From Actinomycetota bacterium (GTDB taxonomy: Bacteria > Actinomycetota > Humimicrobiia > Humimicrobiales > Humimicrobiaceae): a DNA stretch of 16,240 nucleotides. Made by a program: the position numbers and the translations under genes. Position 1 is the stretch's first letter. Each line of letters starts with the position of its first letter. The DNA is taken from NCBI GenBank assembly GCA_023488645.1, contig JAMDDL010000190.1, forward strand, positions 1 to 16,240, in the 5' to 3' direction. Below, in pieces: positions 7,067 through 11,904 of this stretch. Under the pieces are notes generated by a model that searched no databases, was not told the DNA's origin, and saw nothing but the letters and a program-made list of their open reading frames with translations.

Positions 7067-7483
7067 CTAAAACTCTTCCTGTACCTGGGTCACATAGCTT
7101 TCTACTTTTAATTCTGTTTGCTCAGCTATAAGATCGAAATGCGAATCTGCATGCAGAAGTATAGCCTTAGATTGAATAGCAGCACTGGCAATCAATATAT
7201 CTGTATAAGGAATTGTTAACCCCTTTCTCTGGAGATCAAATGCCAGTTGACCTGCTGAACTCCACAACTTTGCATCAGTTGAAATCTCATAAAGTGCATC
7301 AAGACGATTTTTCAGGCGATCAAATTCTTCTTTTGTCTTTGTTCCACCCAGGAGTTCGAGTCTAATCATACCTAGTGTAAAAACATTATCTATTTCTAAC
7401 AGATGGTCTATTCTGCTCTTTAATTTTATAAAAAGATTTTTTCTTAAGGCAAATATCCATGCAGAAGTATCTACAAGAATCAT
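7067..7483 (-). CDS. vapC: VapC-type PIN-domain ribonuclease toxin (module 2)
   Basis: PIN-domain endoribonuclease toxin. It begins directly with the first catalytic strand, MILVDTSAWIFALR (Asp5), followed by Glu43 in GMIRLELLGG, Asp95 in IPYTDILIASAA and Asp113 in LLHADSHFDLIA, which is the full acidic set of an active enzyme. At 138 residues it has the normal VapC length. Its ATG follows the stop of the antitoxin gene with no gap (TAAATG) and the SD lies inside that gene (AAAGG), so the two are co-translated. It is unlike the module 1 toxin in sequence and pairs with a different antitoxin type, so it was probably acquired separately and is not a tandem duplication. Confidence 0.93.
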   Translation of the reverse strand: MILVDTSAWIFALRKNLFIKLKSRIDHLLEIDNVFTLGMIRLELLGGTKTKEEFDRLKNRLDALYEISTDAKLWSSAGQLAFDLQRKGLTIPYTDILIASAAIQSKAILLHADSHFDLIAEQTELKVESYVTQVQEEF

Positions 7484-7690
7484 TTATTCTGCCTTTCTTA
7501 TTTCATTGAGTTTTTCCAGAGTTAAGTCTAAATCAAAAGTACCTAATTCCCTACGCAGAGCTTCTATATTCTTTCTATGTACAAGTTCAATTAAACCTTT
7601 CTCGATAACCTCCCTTTTACTTTTAGCATTAGTAACTTCAATTGCAGCTTTGAGGAGTTTGTCATCAATTATTACTGTAGTTTTGCCCAT
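7484..7690 (-). CDS. vapB: VapB-type antitoxin (module 2)
   Basis: Small antitoxin of 68 residues. The sequence TTVIIDDKLLKAAIEVTNAKSKREVIEKGLIELVHRKNIEALRRELGTFDLD follows the well-known VapB pattern 'tTvviDdeLl..A...tg.ktkreaVe.AL.elvrr...': a DNA-binding N-terminal half and an acidic LGTFDLDLTLEKLNEIR tail that would bind the toxin. The start is well supported by an AAGGAAG SD, and by a promoter with a near-consensus -35 and -10 just upstream. As in related modules the protein should repress its own operon alone or with the toxin. Confidence 0.92.
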   Translation of the reverse strand: MGKTTVIIDDKLLKAAIEVTNAKSKREVIEKGLIELVHRKNIEALRRELGTFDLDLTLEKLNEIRKAE

Positions 7691-7718
7691 AAATTACTTC
7701 CTTTTTATATATAATATA

Positions 7719-7757
7719 TTTATGTATTAATTATACATAAAATTTATACCATGTCAA
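7719..7757 (-). promoter_or_regulatory. Promoter and operator of vapBC module 2
   Basis: On the minus strand a consensus -35 TTGACA (7757-7752) is followed after 16 bases by a consensus -10 TATAAT (7735-7730). An inverted repeat with 9-base arms, TTTATGTAT (7719-7727) and ATACATAAA (7733-7741), is centred on the -10 box. A repressor bound there would block polymerase, as expected for VapB autoregulation. Confidence 0.72.
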
Positions 7758-7769
7758 AAAATTCTAAAG

Positions 7770-7937
7770 CTAAAATATACTATGATATATTATGGCACAA
7801 TCATAAATGCTTATAGGACCAACAGTTATTCTATCCAACTTTTTATTCATCTTTTTCTCTCACCAAAAACAAACTTAATTCCATCAATTTAATAAAATAT
7901 AATTGATTATTTTAATCTTCCCCCAATCAAAATTCAT
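7770..7937 (-). pseudogene. Broken partner gene of the winged-helix regulator
   Basis: The stop of the regulator gene overlaps a start codon as ATGA (ATG at 7937-7935). This new frame reads MNFDWGKIKIINYILLN and stops at 7884. The sequence then stays open in a second frame (7888-7847, DGIKFVFGERKR) and a third (7850-7770, MNKKLDRITVGPISIYDCAII), each joined to the next by an overlapping stop/start. A start 'M-x-DW' and a later 'l..i.vg.l.iy' are compatible with the nucleotidyltransferase-like proteins often encoded next to this kind of regulator, but the match is loose. The interpretation is a gene shortened by deletion and frameshifts. Confidence 0.4.
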
Positions 7938-8263
7938 AGTGGTTTACCTTTCTTCCTCGGTCTTGTTCTTCTTCTGTAATACTGTTGCATTTCTTTTTCA
8001 GGCAGAAATTCCATTGCTCTTTTAATCAATGCTCTTAGCTCTTTTAAAAAAGGATATCTTGGATTAAACTGATACAGTCTGGTCCTGCCAACCATTGAAC
8101 TAACTACCACCCCACCGTTCTCCAGACGTTCCAGTTGCTGCTGAATTCCATTTACAGGAATATTAAACATCTTTGACAGGCCTGTAGGATATGCTTTTCC
8201 ATAAGACTCAAGAGTAAACAAAATTTTTTCTATGGTGCCATTACCTAGTACAGGTTCCAACAT
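7934..8263 (-). CDS. Winged-helix DNA-binding regulator
   Basis: Small cytoplasmic regulator of 109 residues. Residues 8-70 form a winged helix: IEKILFTLESYGKAYPTGLSKMFNIPVNGIQQQLERLENGGVVVSSMVGRTRLYQFNPRYPF, where NIPVNGIQQQLERLE is the recognition helix and VVSSMVGRTRLYQFN the wing. The C-terminal LKELRALIKRAMEFLPEKEMQQYYRRRTRPRKKGKPL is strongly basic at its end. Proteins of this kind are known next to nucleotidyltransferase-type genes in toxin-antitoxin-like pairs; here the downstream gene overlaps by 4 bases but is broken. The start is supported by AAAGGAG eight bases upstream and a promoter with repeated TACCATAAA sites. It may now be an orphan autorepressor. Confidence 0.85.
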   Translation of the reverse strand: MLEPVLGNGTIEKILFTLESYGKAYPTGLSKMFNIPVNGIQQQLERLENGGVVVSSMVGRTRLYQFNPRYPFLKELRALIKRAMEFLPEKEMQQYYRRRTRPRKKGKPL

Positions 8264-8276
8264 ATTTTTGCTCCTT

Positions 8277-8314
8277 TACCATAAATTATGTATATAATAC
8301 CATAAAATTTGGTA
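8277..8314 (-). promoter_or_regulatory. Promoter and putative operators of the winged-helix gene
   Basis: The plus-strand word TACCATAAA occurs at 8277-8285 and again at 8298-8306, 21 bases apart (two helical turns), and an inverted half, GGTA, lies at 8311-8314. Between the direct repeats, on the minus strand, is a -10-like TATTAT. Spacing of two turns on one DNA face suits a dimeric winged-helix repressor acting on its own promoter. Confidence 0.45.
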
Positions 8315-8387
8315 ATTTGAAATTTATAAGAATCCGTTTCCTGGATCAACATTAAATAAACAGCCGGAATCGGAGGTTTATAGCACT

Positions 8388-8627
8388 ATGAAGCCAGGTA
8401 ACGGGATGCCTCTGTTGTTAAAAGTAATTAAAGTTTCGGGTATTTTTCTTTTCTCTGGTGATTCAGATTTATATGAACCTTTGGAGAGGCTAAAAATAAA
8501 GGGAAAAAATATTTACATTTTTGGTGTTCGTGGGCAGGTTGCTCATGAGCTTTGGGCTTCATGTTCAAAATATATCAACTTCGGTAAGTGGTATAATGGT
8601 CATAAAAAGCGAAAATCCCGATCATAG
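8388..8627 (+). pseudogene. Truncated NYN-domain (LabA/DUF88-like) gene, C-terminal part
   Basis: The recognisable part is residues 18-68: GIFLFSGDSDLYEPLERLKIKGKNIYIFGVRGQVAHELWASCSKYINFGKWY. This matches the second half of NYN domains, PIN-like RNases whose FSGDSD motif carries two catalytic Asp residues, with GK-V-V-G and the final 'ad.fi.f' following. The first half, with the N-terminal catalytic Asp strand, is not found upstream: the same frame is open back to about 8321 but shows no NYN-like sequence. An SD-like CGGAGG precedes the ATG. It is one of few plus-strand genes here. It is probably inactive as a nuclease, although a short expressed protein cannot be excluded. The stop codon lies in the loop of a strong hairpin. 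Confidence 0.6.
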
Positions 8628-8635
8628 GATCGGGA
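8604..8635 (-). terminator. Hairpin with T-run, minus-strand terminator
   Basis: Perfect 8-base arms TCCCGATC (8616-8623) and GATCGGGA (8628-8635) enclose a 4-base loop. On the minus strand the stem is followed by TTTTCGCTTTTT, giving the layout of an intrinsic terminator; on the plus strand no T-run follows. It would stop transcripts coming from hicAB that pass the first hairpin, and also shields the NYN region from antisense reading. Confidence 0.6.
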
Positions 8636-8642
8636 CCGCGTG

Positions 8643-8673
8643 TATATGCAAATCTGTTTCAAGTTTGCATATA
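8643..8673. repeat. Inverted repeat, 10-base arms
   Basis: TATATGCAAA (8643-8652) and TTTGCATATA (8664-8673) form a perfect 10-base stem with an 11-base loop. It begins only 7 bases after the GC-rich hairpin at 8616-8635. The purpose is unknown; it could be part of a structured 3' untranslated RNA, or a protein-binding palindrome. Confidence 0.5.
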
Positions 8674-8845
8674 AAGTATGCCATAAATATAATGCTCATG
8701 TCAAAGAAATTAAAAAGATTTTAAGAGCCATTTTAAGTATTTATGGGATTGATCATATAAACTTCGGCAGTGATTGCTAAAACAATTTCCCATATTTGTT
8801 TTGAATGGTTTTGAGTCGAATGTACTAAAGGCCATAAAACAAAAT
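8674..8845. other. Gap with no recognisable gene
   Basis: Neither strand has a convincing coding frame here. A short stretch at about 8754-8766 (ATAAACTTCGG) echoes the end of the NYN fragment (ATCAACTTCGG at about 8572-8583) but is too short to call a second copy. Confidence 0.4.
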
Positions 8846-8880
8846 GATGCAGTGTGCATCTACTGTTAAACGATGCACAC
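8846..8880 (-). terminator. Probable intrinsic terminator of hicAB
   Basis: Nine-base arms GTGTGCATC (8852-8860) and GATGCACAC (8872-8880) are perfect complements with an 11-base loop, starting 4 bases after the hicB stop on the minus strand. A T-rich stretch, ATCATTTTGTTTTATGG, follows downstream. A third copy of the half-site, GATGCA at 8846-8851, can pair with TGCATC at 8855-8860 instead, so two alternative stems are possible. Confidence 0.6.
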
Positions 8881-8884
8881 AAAA

Positions 8885-9217
8885 TCAGGATATTTTTGAT
8901 AAAATATACTGGTTAATAGACACTCCTTCTTCTGCTGATTTTATTGATAAATTCCTGTGAACTTCAGGAGGTATTCGCAATGTCAAATTCCCCTTATATC
9001 TTTTTAACCCGAAGGGTTGTGGTATTTCTTCATTTTCTTCCTGCATCCACGCTACTACTTCTTCAACAACTTTTTCAATCTCCTTTAATGCACCTTCAGC
9101 TGTATCCCCATGTGCAGCCAGTGACGGAAATTCAAGGCATCTGGCAATATGTAATTGATCTTCTTCTGACCATTCTACCCTATAAGTATATTTTTCAATT
9201 ATTTTATGATTTTCCAT
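8885..9217 (-). CDS. hicB: HicB antitoxin
   Basis: Antitoxin to the overlapping HicA. Residues 10-60 form the partly degraded RNase H-like HicB fold: YTYRVEWSEEDQLHIARCLEFPSLAAHGDTAEGALKEIEKVVEEVVAWMQEENEEIPQP. Both the 'FPsl.ahGdT.eeAl' block and 'IP.P' are typical. Residues about 77-108 (NLTLRIPPEVHRNLSIKSAEEGVSINQYILSKI) are a C-terminal ribbon-helix-helix DNA-binding domain, so this protein should repress its own promoter. The SD GGAGG is nine bases upstream, inside hicA, and the genes overlap by 14 bases. The size of 110 residues is normal for the RHH-type HicB. Confidence 0.95.
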   Translation of the reverse strand: MENHKIIEKYTYRVEWSEEDQLHIARCLEFPSLAAHGDTAEGALKEIEKVVEEVVAWMQEENEEIPQPFGLKRYKGNLTLRIPPEVHRNLSIKSAEEGVSINQYILSKIS

Positions 9218-9440
9218 CTTCCACCTCCAATTTTTCCAATGCTTTCAGTACAAGCTTTACCTGATATGGCTTAGCCATCTTTCCTTCTTTTTGTATATTT
9301 ATTCTAGGATCACCTTTCCACGGCGTTTTAAAAATGTGATGACTACCATTTATTCTCGGGTCCCCAAAATATTTCGTGCATATTTTTAGTAAATCATCAA
9401 ATTTAACATTTTTCGGATTAGAAAGCTCATCTTTTTCCAC
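9204..9440 (-). CDS. hicA: HicA mRNA interferase toxin
   Basis: Small double-stranded-RNA-binding-fold ribonuclease that degrades mRNA when not bound by HicB. The active-site His is seen in INGSHHIFKTPW (residues 30-41), the 'GSHh.f' motif of the family, and the C-terminal helix KPYQVKLVLKALEKL is typical of HicA. At 78 residues it is a normal length. Order hicA-hicB with overlap is the standard arrangement. The start is GTG, with no SD in front; the promoter at 9448-9476 would start transcription within one or two bases of this GTG, which suggests a leaderless message. No in-frame ATG occurs in the early part of the gene. Confidence 0.92.
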   Translation of the reverse strand: MEKDELSNPKNVKFDDLLKICTKYFGDPRINGSHHIFKTPWKGDPRINIQKEGKMAKPYQVKLVLKALEKLEVEDGKS

Positions 9441-9447
9441 ATACTGA

Positions 9448-9476
9448 ATGATAGCTTATAAGCTATCATATGTCAA
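9448..9476 (-). promoter_or_regulatory. hicAB promoter with perfect 22-base palindromic operator
   Basis: On the minus strand the consensus -35 TTGACA (9476-9471) is separated by 17 bases from a -10 TATCAT (9453-9448). The 22 bases at 9448-9469 are a perfect palindrome (half-site ATGATAGCTTA) filling the spacer and the -10 box. The RHH domain of HicB is the obvious candidate to bind it. The site also lies within 45 bases of the divergent plus-strand module and could influence that too. Confidence 0.8.
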
Positions 9477-9510
9477 TAAAACGTAATATTTAAATACTTG
9501 GAAAAAACAC

Positions 9511-9538
9511 TTGAAAGGTAATAGATTTATGATAAGAT
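9511..9538 (+). promoter_or_regulatory. Candidate promoter of the plus-strand RHH-PIN module
   Basis: TTGAAA at 9511-9516 and TAAGAT at 9533-9538 are separated by 16 bases, and would start transcription near 9545, about 30 bases before the ATG at 9577. This argues against using the in-frame TTG at 9511 as the start of the antitoxin. Confidence 0.4.
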
Positions 9539-9576
9539 TTATTAGTGTAATACTTTGTAATAACAAATCACAGGTG

Positions 9577-9831
9577 ATGAATTTGAGTAGAAAAAGTAAA
9601 GTATTGAGTCTGTCTGTACCTCCGGAAATAGTCGAAGAATTGAATGAGCTGGCTAAAACTGAAGATAAGAGCAGGAGTGAGATATTTAAGGAGATGTTTA
9701 AGACTTACAAAGAGTCTCTTGCTGAAAGAGAATGGAGAGAACTCTTTAGTTTTGGTAAAGAAACAGCAAAAAGATTTAAGATAAAAGATGAAGAAGAACT
9801 TTTTAAAATCTTAAATGAAGAAAGGTTTTAA
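9577..9831 (+). CDS. Ribbon-helix-helix antitoxin paired with PIN toxin
   Basis: Antitoxin of 84 residues. KVLSLSVPPEIVEELNELAKTEDKSRSEIFKEMFKTYKE (residues 8-46) is a clear ribbon-helix-helix: operator-contacting strand VLSLSVP, first helix, the KSRSEIFKEMF turn and second helix. The following ESLAEREWRELFSFGKETAKRFKIKDEEELFKILNEERF is a helical tail suited to wrapping the toxin. The reading frame is open upstream to a TTG at 9511, but the ATG chosen begins just before the conserved fold; an AGG lies close to it and a TTG at 9583 is also possible. The toxin gene starts 8 bases after the stop. It is divergent from hicAB. Confidence 0.85.
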   Translation: MNLSRKSKVLSLSVPPEIVEELNELAKTEDKSRSEIFKEMFKTYKESLAEREWRELFSFGKETAKRFKIKDEEELFKILNEERF

Positions 9832-9839
9832 ATAGCTTA

Positions 9840-10247
9840 ATGCTGAGGATCGTTTTTGATTCAAATGTATATATCTCTGCTCTTCTTTTTAAAGGCATAC
9901 CGGCAAAGATTCTTAATATGGCTTTTAAAAATGAAATAATCCTGATCACATCAGGTGAAATAATCACAGAAACAGTAAGAATATTAAGAGAAAAGTTTAA
10001 ATGGCCTGAACATAATATAGATAAATTTGTGAGGAGGCTGTCTGACATTAGTGTAGATATAAGACCGCAAATTAAGCTTAATGTTATAAAAGAAAGGGAA
10101 TCGGATAATAGAGTTCTTGAATGTGCTGTTTCTGGAGATGCCAGTTTAATAGTATCTGGTGATAAACATCTTCTAAAACTAAAAAAGTATAAAAACATTC
10201 CAATAGTCAGGCCTGTATATTTAACTTATCTGATAAAAGAGGAATAA
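9840..10247 (+). CDS. PIN-domain toxin (COG1569-like putative toxin)
   Basis: Probable RNase toxin of the PIN family usually annotated as 'putative toxin-antitoxin system toxin component'. It starts RIVFDSNVYISALLFKGIPAKIL (Asp7), the hallmark opening of that group, with ITSGEIITETVRILREKF (Glu44), KERESDNRVLECAVSGDASLIVSGDKHLLKL (Asp89 and Asp108) supplying the rest of the acidic site. The length of 135 residues is normal. Pairing with an RHH antitoxin immediately upstream is the usual arrangement. It belongs to a different PIN subgroup from the two minus-strand VapC proteins, which shows independent origin. It runs toward, and ends about 55 bases short of, the convergent DUF433-like gene; no clear terminator is seen between them. 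Confidence 0.9.
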   Translation: MLRIVFDSNVYISALLFKGIPAKILNMAFKNEIILITSGEIITETVRILREKFKWPEHNIDKFVRRLSDISVDIRPQIKLNVIKERESDNRVLECAVSGDASLIVSGDKHLLKLKKYKNIPIVRPVYLTYLIKEE

Positions 10248-10302
10248 TTACAACTCTATCCTCTCATTATTTAATTTTAATAAGCGGTTTAATAGATTCA
10301 TT

Positions 10303-10467
10303 TTATAACCAGGAAGCATATTGGATTGCTTGCAGTATATCATCTTTTTCAAGCTCAGGGTAAGCAGTTAAAATCTCTTCATAAGTCATTCCTGAACCTA
10401 AGGGTTTCAAAATAAATGATACTTCAATGCCGTTCTTTTGCAAATGAGCGGAGATTATTGCTGCCAT
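10303..10467 (-). CDS. Small DUF433-like protein downstream of the ATPase
   Basis: A 54-codon gene beginning ATG at 10467, 4 bases after the ATPase stop. The part GIEVSFILKPLGSGMTYEEILTAYPELEKDDILQAIQYASWL (residues 13-54) matches the DUF433 pattern 'gTRI.V..il..l.sG.s.eeIl..YP.L...dI.aAl.ya'. DUF433 proteins are small helical, HTH-like proteins commonly found as the antitoxin-side partner of PIN-like (DUF5615) toxins. The usual first 20 residues ('I...p.i..GkP.I') are replaced by an unrelated MAAIISAHLQKN, so it is shortened or has been fused to a new start. No strong SD is present; translation would depend on coupling to the ATPase gene. No DUF5615 gene is found nearby. Confidence 0.65.
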   Translation of the reverse strand: MAAIISAHLQKNGIEVSFILKPLGSGMTYEEILTAYPELEKDDILQAIQYASWL

Positions 10468-10471
10468 TTCT

Positions 10472-11785
10472 TTATTTCTCAAAAGCCAATTTCCATGCTG
10501 GAATATATTTAATTAACATCCCCTCAACCCGTTCTTCCCCCTCAAAATCAAATGTATATATCGATCCTTCCTTCATTTTATAAAAAGTCAGAGCTTTAAT
10601 CAGAGATTTTATTTCTCTTTCTCTGGTTTCCGGTCTTTCAATTTCATAACAGCATTGCGCAAGTTCAACTATTTTGCTATTTTTACAAATAATAAAGTCT
10701 ATATCTATTAATCCATCATATCCGTAATAAATCTGATAATCTTTTTTTAAAAACTCAAGAAAAACAAAATTTTCCAGTTTCTTTCCTTTATTTTCACTAA
10801 ATCTGAAACTTATTTCATTATATATACCAATATCGGCTATATATATTTTGTCCGGATTATAAATTTGTTTTGAAATAGAGTAGCTGTATTTTGGAATAAA
10901 ATAAAAAAGAAATGAGTCTTTCAGATAGCTTAAATAGTTTTTTAATGTAGTAACATTCTTAATTCCAACCAGATTGGCTATTTTTTTAATACTAAGATTA
11001 TTCCCAATGTTTGCGACTAAAAATCCTGCAAGCTCCCTTAAAGAAAATTCATGCTTAATTTTAAATCGCATAATTATGTCTCTAAAAATAATGTTTTGAA
11101 AATATTCCTGAAGTAGCGGCCTGTATCCAGTTTTGATAACTTCCGGGAATCCTCCTATATCAAAATAATCACTAAATAAATTTGCTATCTGCACCTTACT
11201 GTTTAAATCAAATGAGTCCTGCATTTCAAACTTAAATCCTCTTGCATTGATAAATTCCTTAAATGTAAAAGGATATAAATTTACTGTAATACTCCTGCCG
11301 GTAAGAAACGACGAAATTTCAGGGGAAAGCAGTGTTGCATTCGAACCTGATATAATGATTTTATAAGTACTGTCTTCTCTTAACCTGTTTAAAAATTTTT
11401 CCCAGTTTTTTACATTTTGTATTTCATCAAAGAATAAATAAATTTTTGATTTTAAATCCGGCTGTTTTAATTCGAGGTAGCTCTCAATCAATAAATTAAA
11501 ATCATCTTTTTTAAAATCAATTATTCTTTCATCTTCAAAATTTATATATAAATATTGCTTGCCATTAAGTTTTTTTTCATTCTTAATCAGATTCCATATG
11601 AGCCTCATTAAATATGATTTACCACATCTTCTAATACCGGAAATTATTACAATTTCCTGTGTTTTAAAAATAAGATCCCTGAAATTCATATTTTCCAGGA
11701 TATCGCGCTGATAAGCACCTTTAACGTCCAAAAAATATTTTTCCTGGCTTAATATAAGTTCTTTTAATGAATTTTTAGAAAGCAT
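10472..11785 (-). CDS. AAA ATPase with DUF4143 domain
   Basis: Protein of the widespread AAA_14/DUF4143 family, whose job is not established. Walker A is GIRRCGKS (residues 50-57), Walker B YLFFDEIQNV (116-125), sensor-like IISGSNATLL (144-153), then LTGRSITVNLYPFTFKEFI (161-179), all in the family order. Residues about 205-400 form the DUF4143 part, with IGNNLSIKKIANLVGIKNVTTLKNYLSYLKDSFLFY as a winged-helix-like segment and a nuclease-like core (KLENFVFLEFL...IYYGYDGLIDIDFIICKNSKIVELAQCCYEI) resembling a PD-(D/E)xK fold. The length of 437 residues is typical. Such genes are scattered among bacteria and archaea by transfer and often sit in toxin-antitoxin-rich regions, as here. There is no SD before the ATG; a TATAAT is 18 bases upstream. 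Confidence 0.9.
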   Translation of the reverse strand: MLSKNSLKELILSQEKYFLDVKGAYQRDILENMNFRDLIFKTQEIVIISGIRRCGKSYLMRLIWNLIKNEKKLNGKQYLYINFEDERIIDFKKDDFNLLIESYLELKQPDLKSKIYLFFDEIQNVKNWEKFLNRLREDSTYKIIISGSNATLLSPEISSFLTGRSITVNLYPFTFKEFINARGFKFEMQDSFDLNSKVQIANLFSDYFDIGGFPEVIKTGYRPLLQEYFQNIIFRDIIMRFKIKHEFSLRELAGFLVANIGNNLSIKKIANLVGIKNVTTLKNYLSYLKDSFLFYFIPKYSYSISKQIYNPDKIYIADIGIYNEISFRFSENKGKKLENFVFLEFLKKDYQIYYGYDGLIDIDFIICKNSKIVELAQCCYEIERPETREREIKSLIKALTFYKMKEGSIYTFDFEGEERVEGMLIKYIPAWKLAFEK

Positions 11786-11800
11786 TTAGATTAAAATTTA

Positions 11801-11861
11801 ATATTATAATACTATTATTTAATATAAGCCTGAATATTATAATGGTATTATAATATTATAA
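11801..11861. repeat. TATTATAAT repeats in the promoter region of the ATPase gene
   Basis: The nonamer TATTATAAT occurs four times in this 60-base stretch. On the minus strand these produce several overlapping -10-like TATAAT boxes, the last at 11808-11803, about 18 bases before the ATPase ATG. It may be the promoter, a cluster of alternative start sites, or simple AT repeat. I see no gene in 11786-11904. Confidence 0.45.
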
Positions 11862-11904
11862 TGTAAAAACTTCAATACTTTTATTATCCTGAAGATTCCG
11901 AAAA

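Noticed and set aside
8591..8596. TATAAT on the plus strand ahead of the hairpins at 8616, a possible small-RNA promoter
   Set aside because: The -35 position is AAATAT and the word is part of the NYN reading frame (WYNG), so support is too weak.
8521..8724. Second plus-strand frame overlapping the NYN fragment
   Set aside because: It runs through two strong hairpins and lacks any domain pattern; the frame with FSGDSD is the real one.
8572..8766. Possible second copy of the NYN gene tail near 8754
   Set aside because: Similarity is limited to about 11 bases (ATNAACTTCGG) and could be chance.
9511..9576. Longer start (TTG) for the plus-strand antitoxin
   Set aside because: The extra 22 residues do not belong to the ribbon-helix-helix fold and the TTG coincides with a probable -35 box.
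9803..10198. Minus-strand open frame opposite the plus-strand PIN toxin
   Set aside because: It lies over a gene with all PIN catalytic residues and its own antitoxin; the opposite frame shows no domain pattern.
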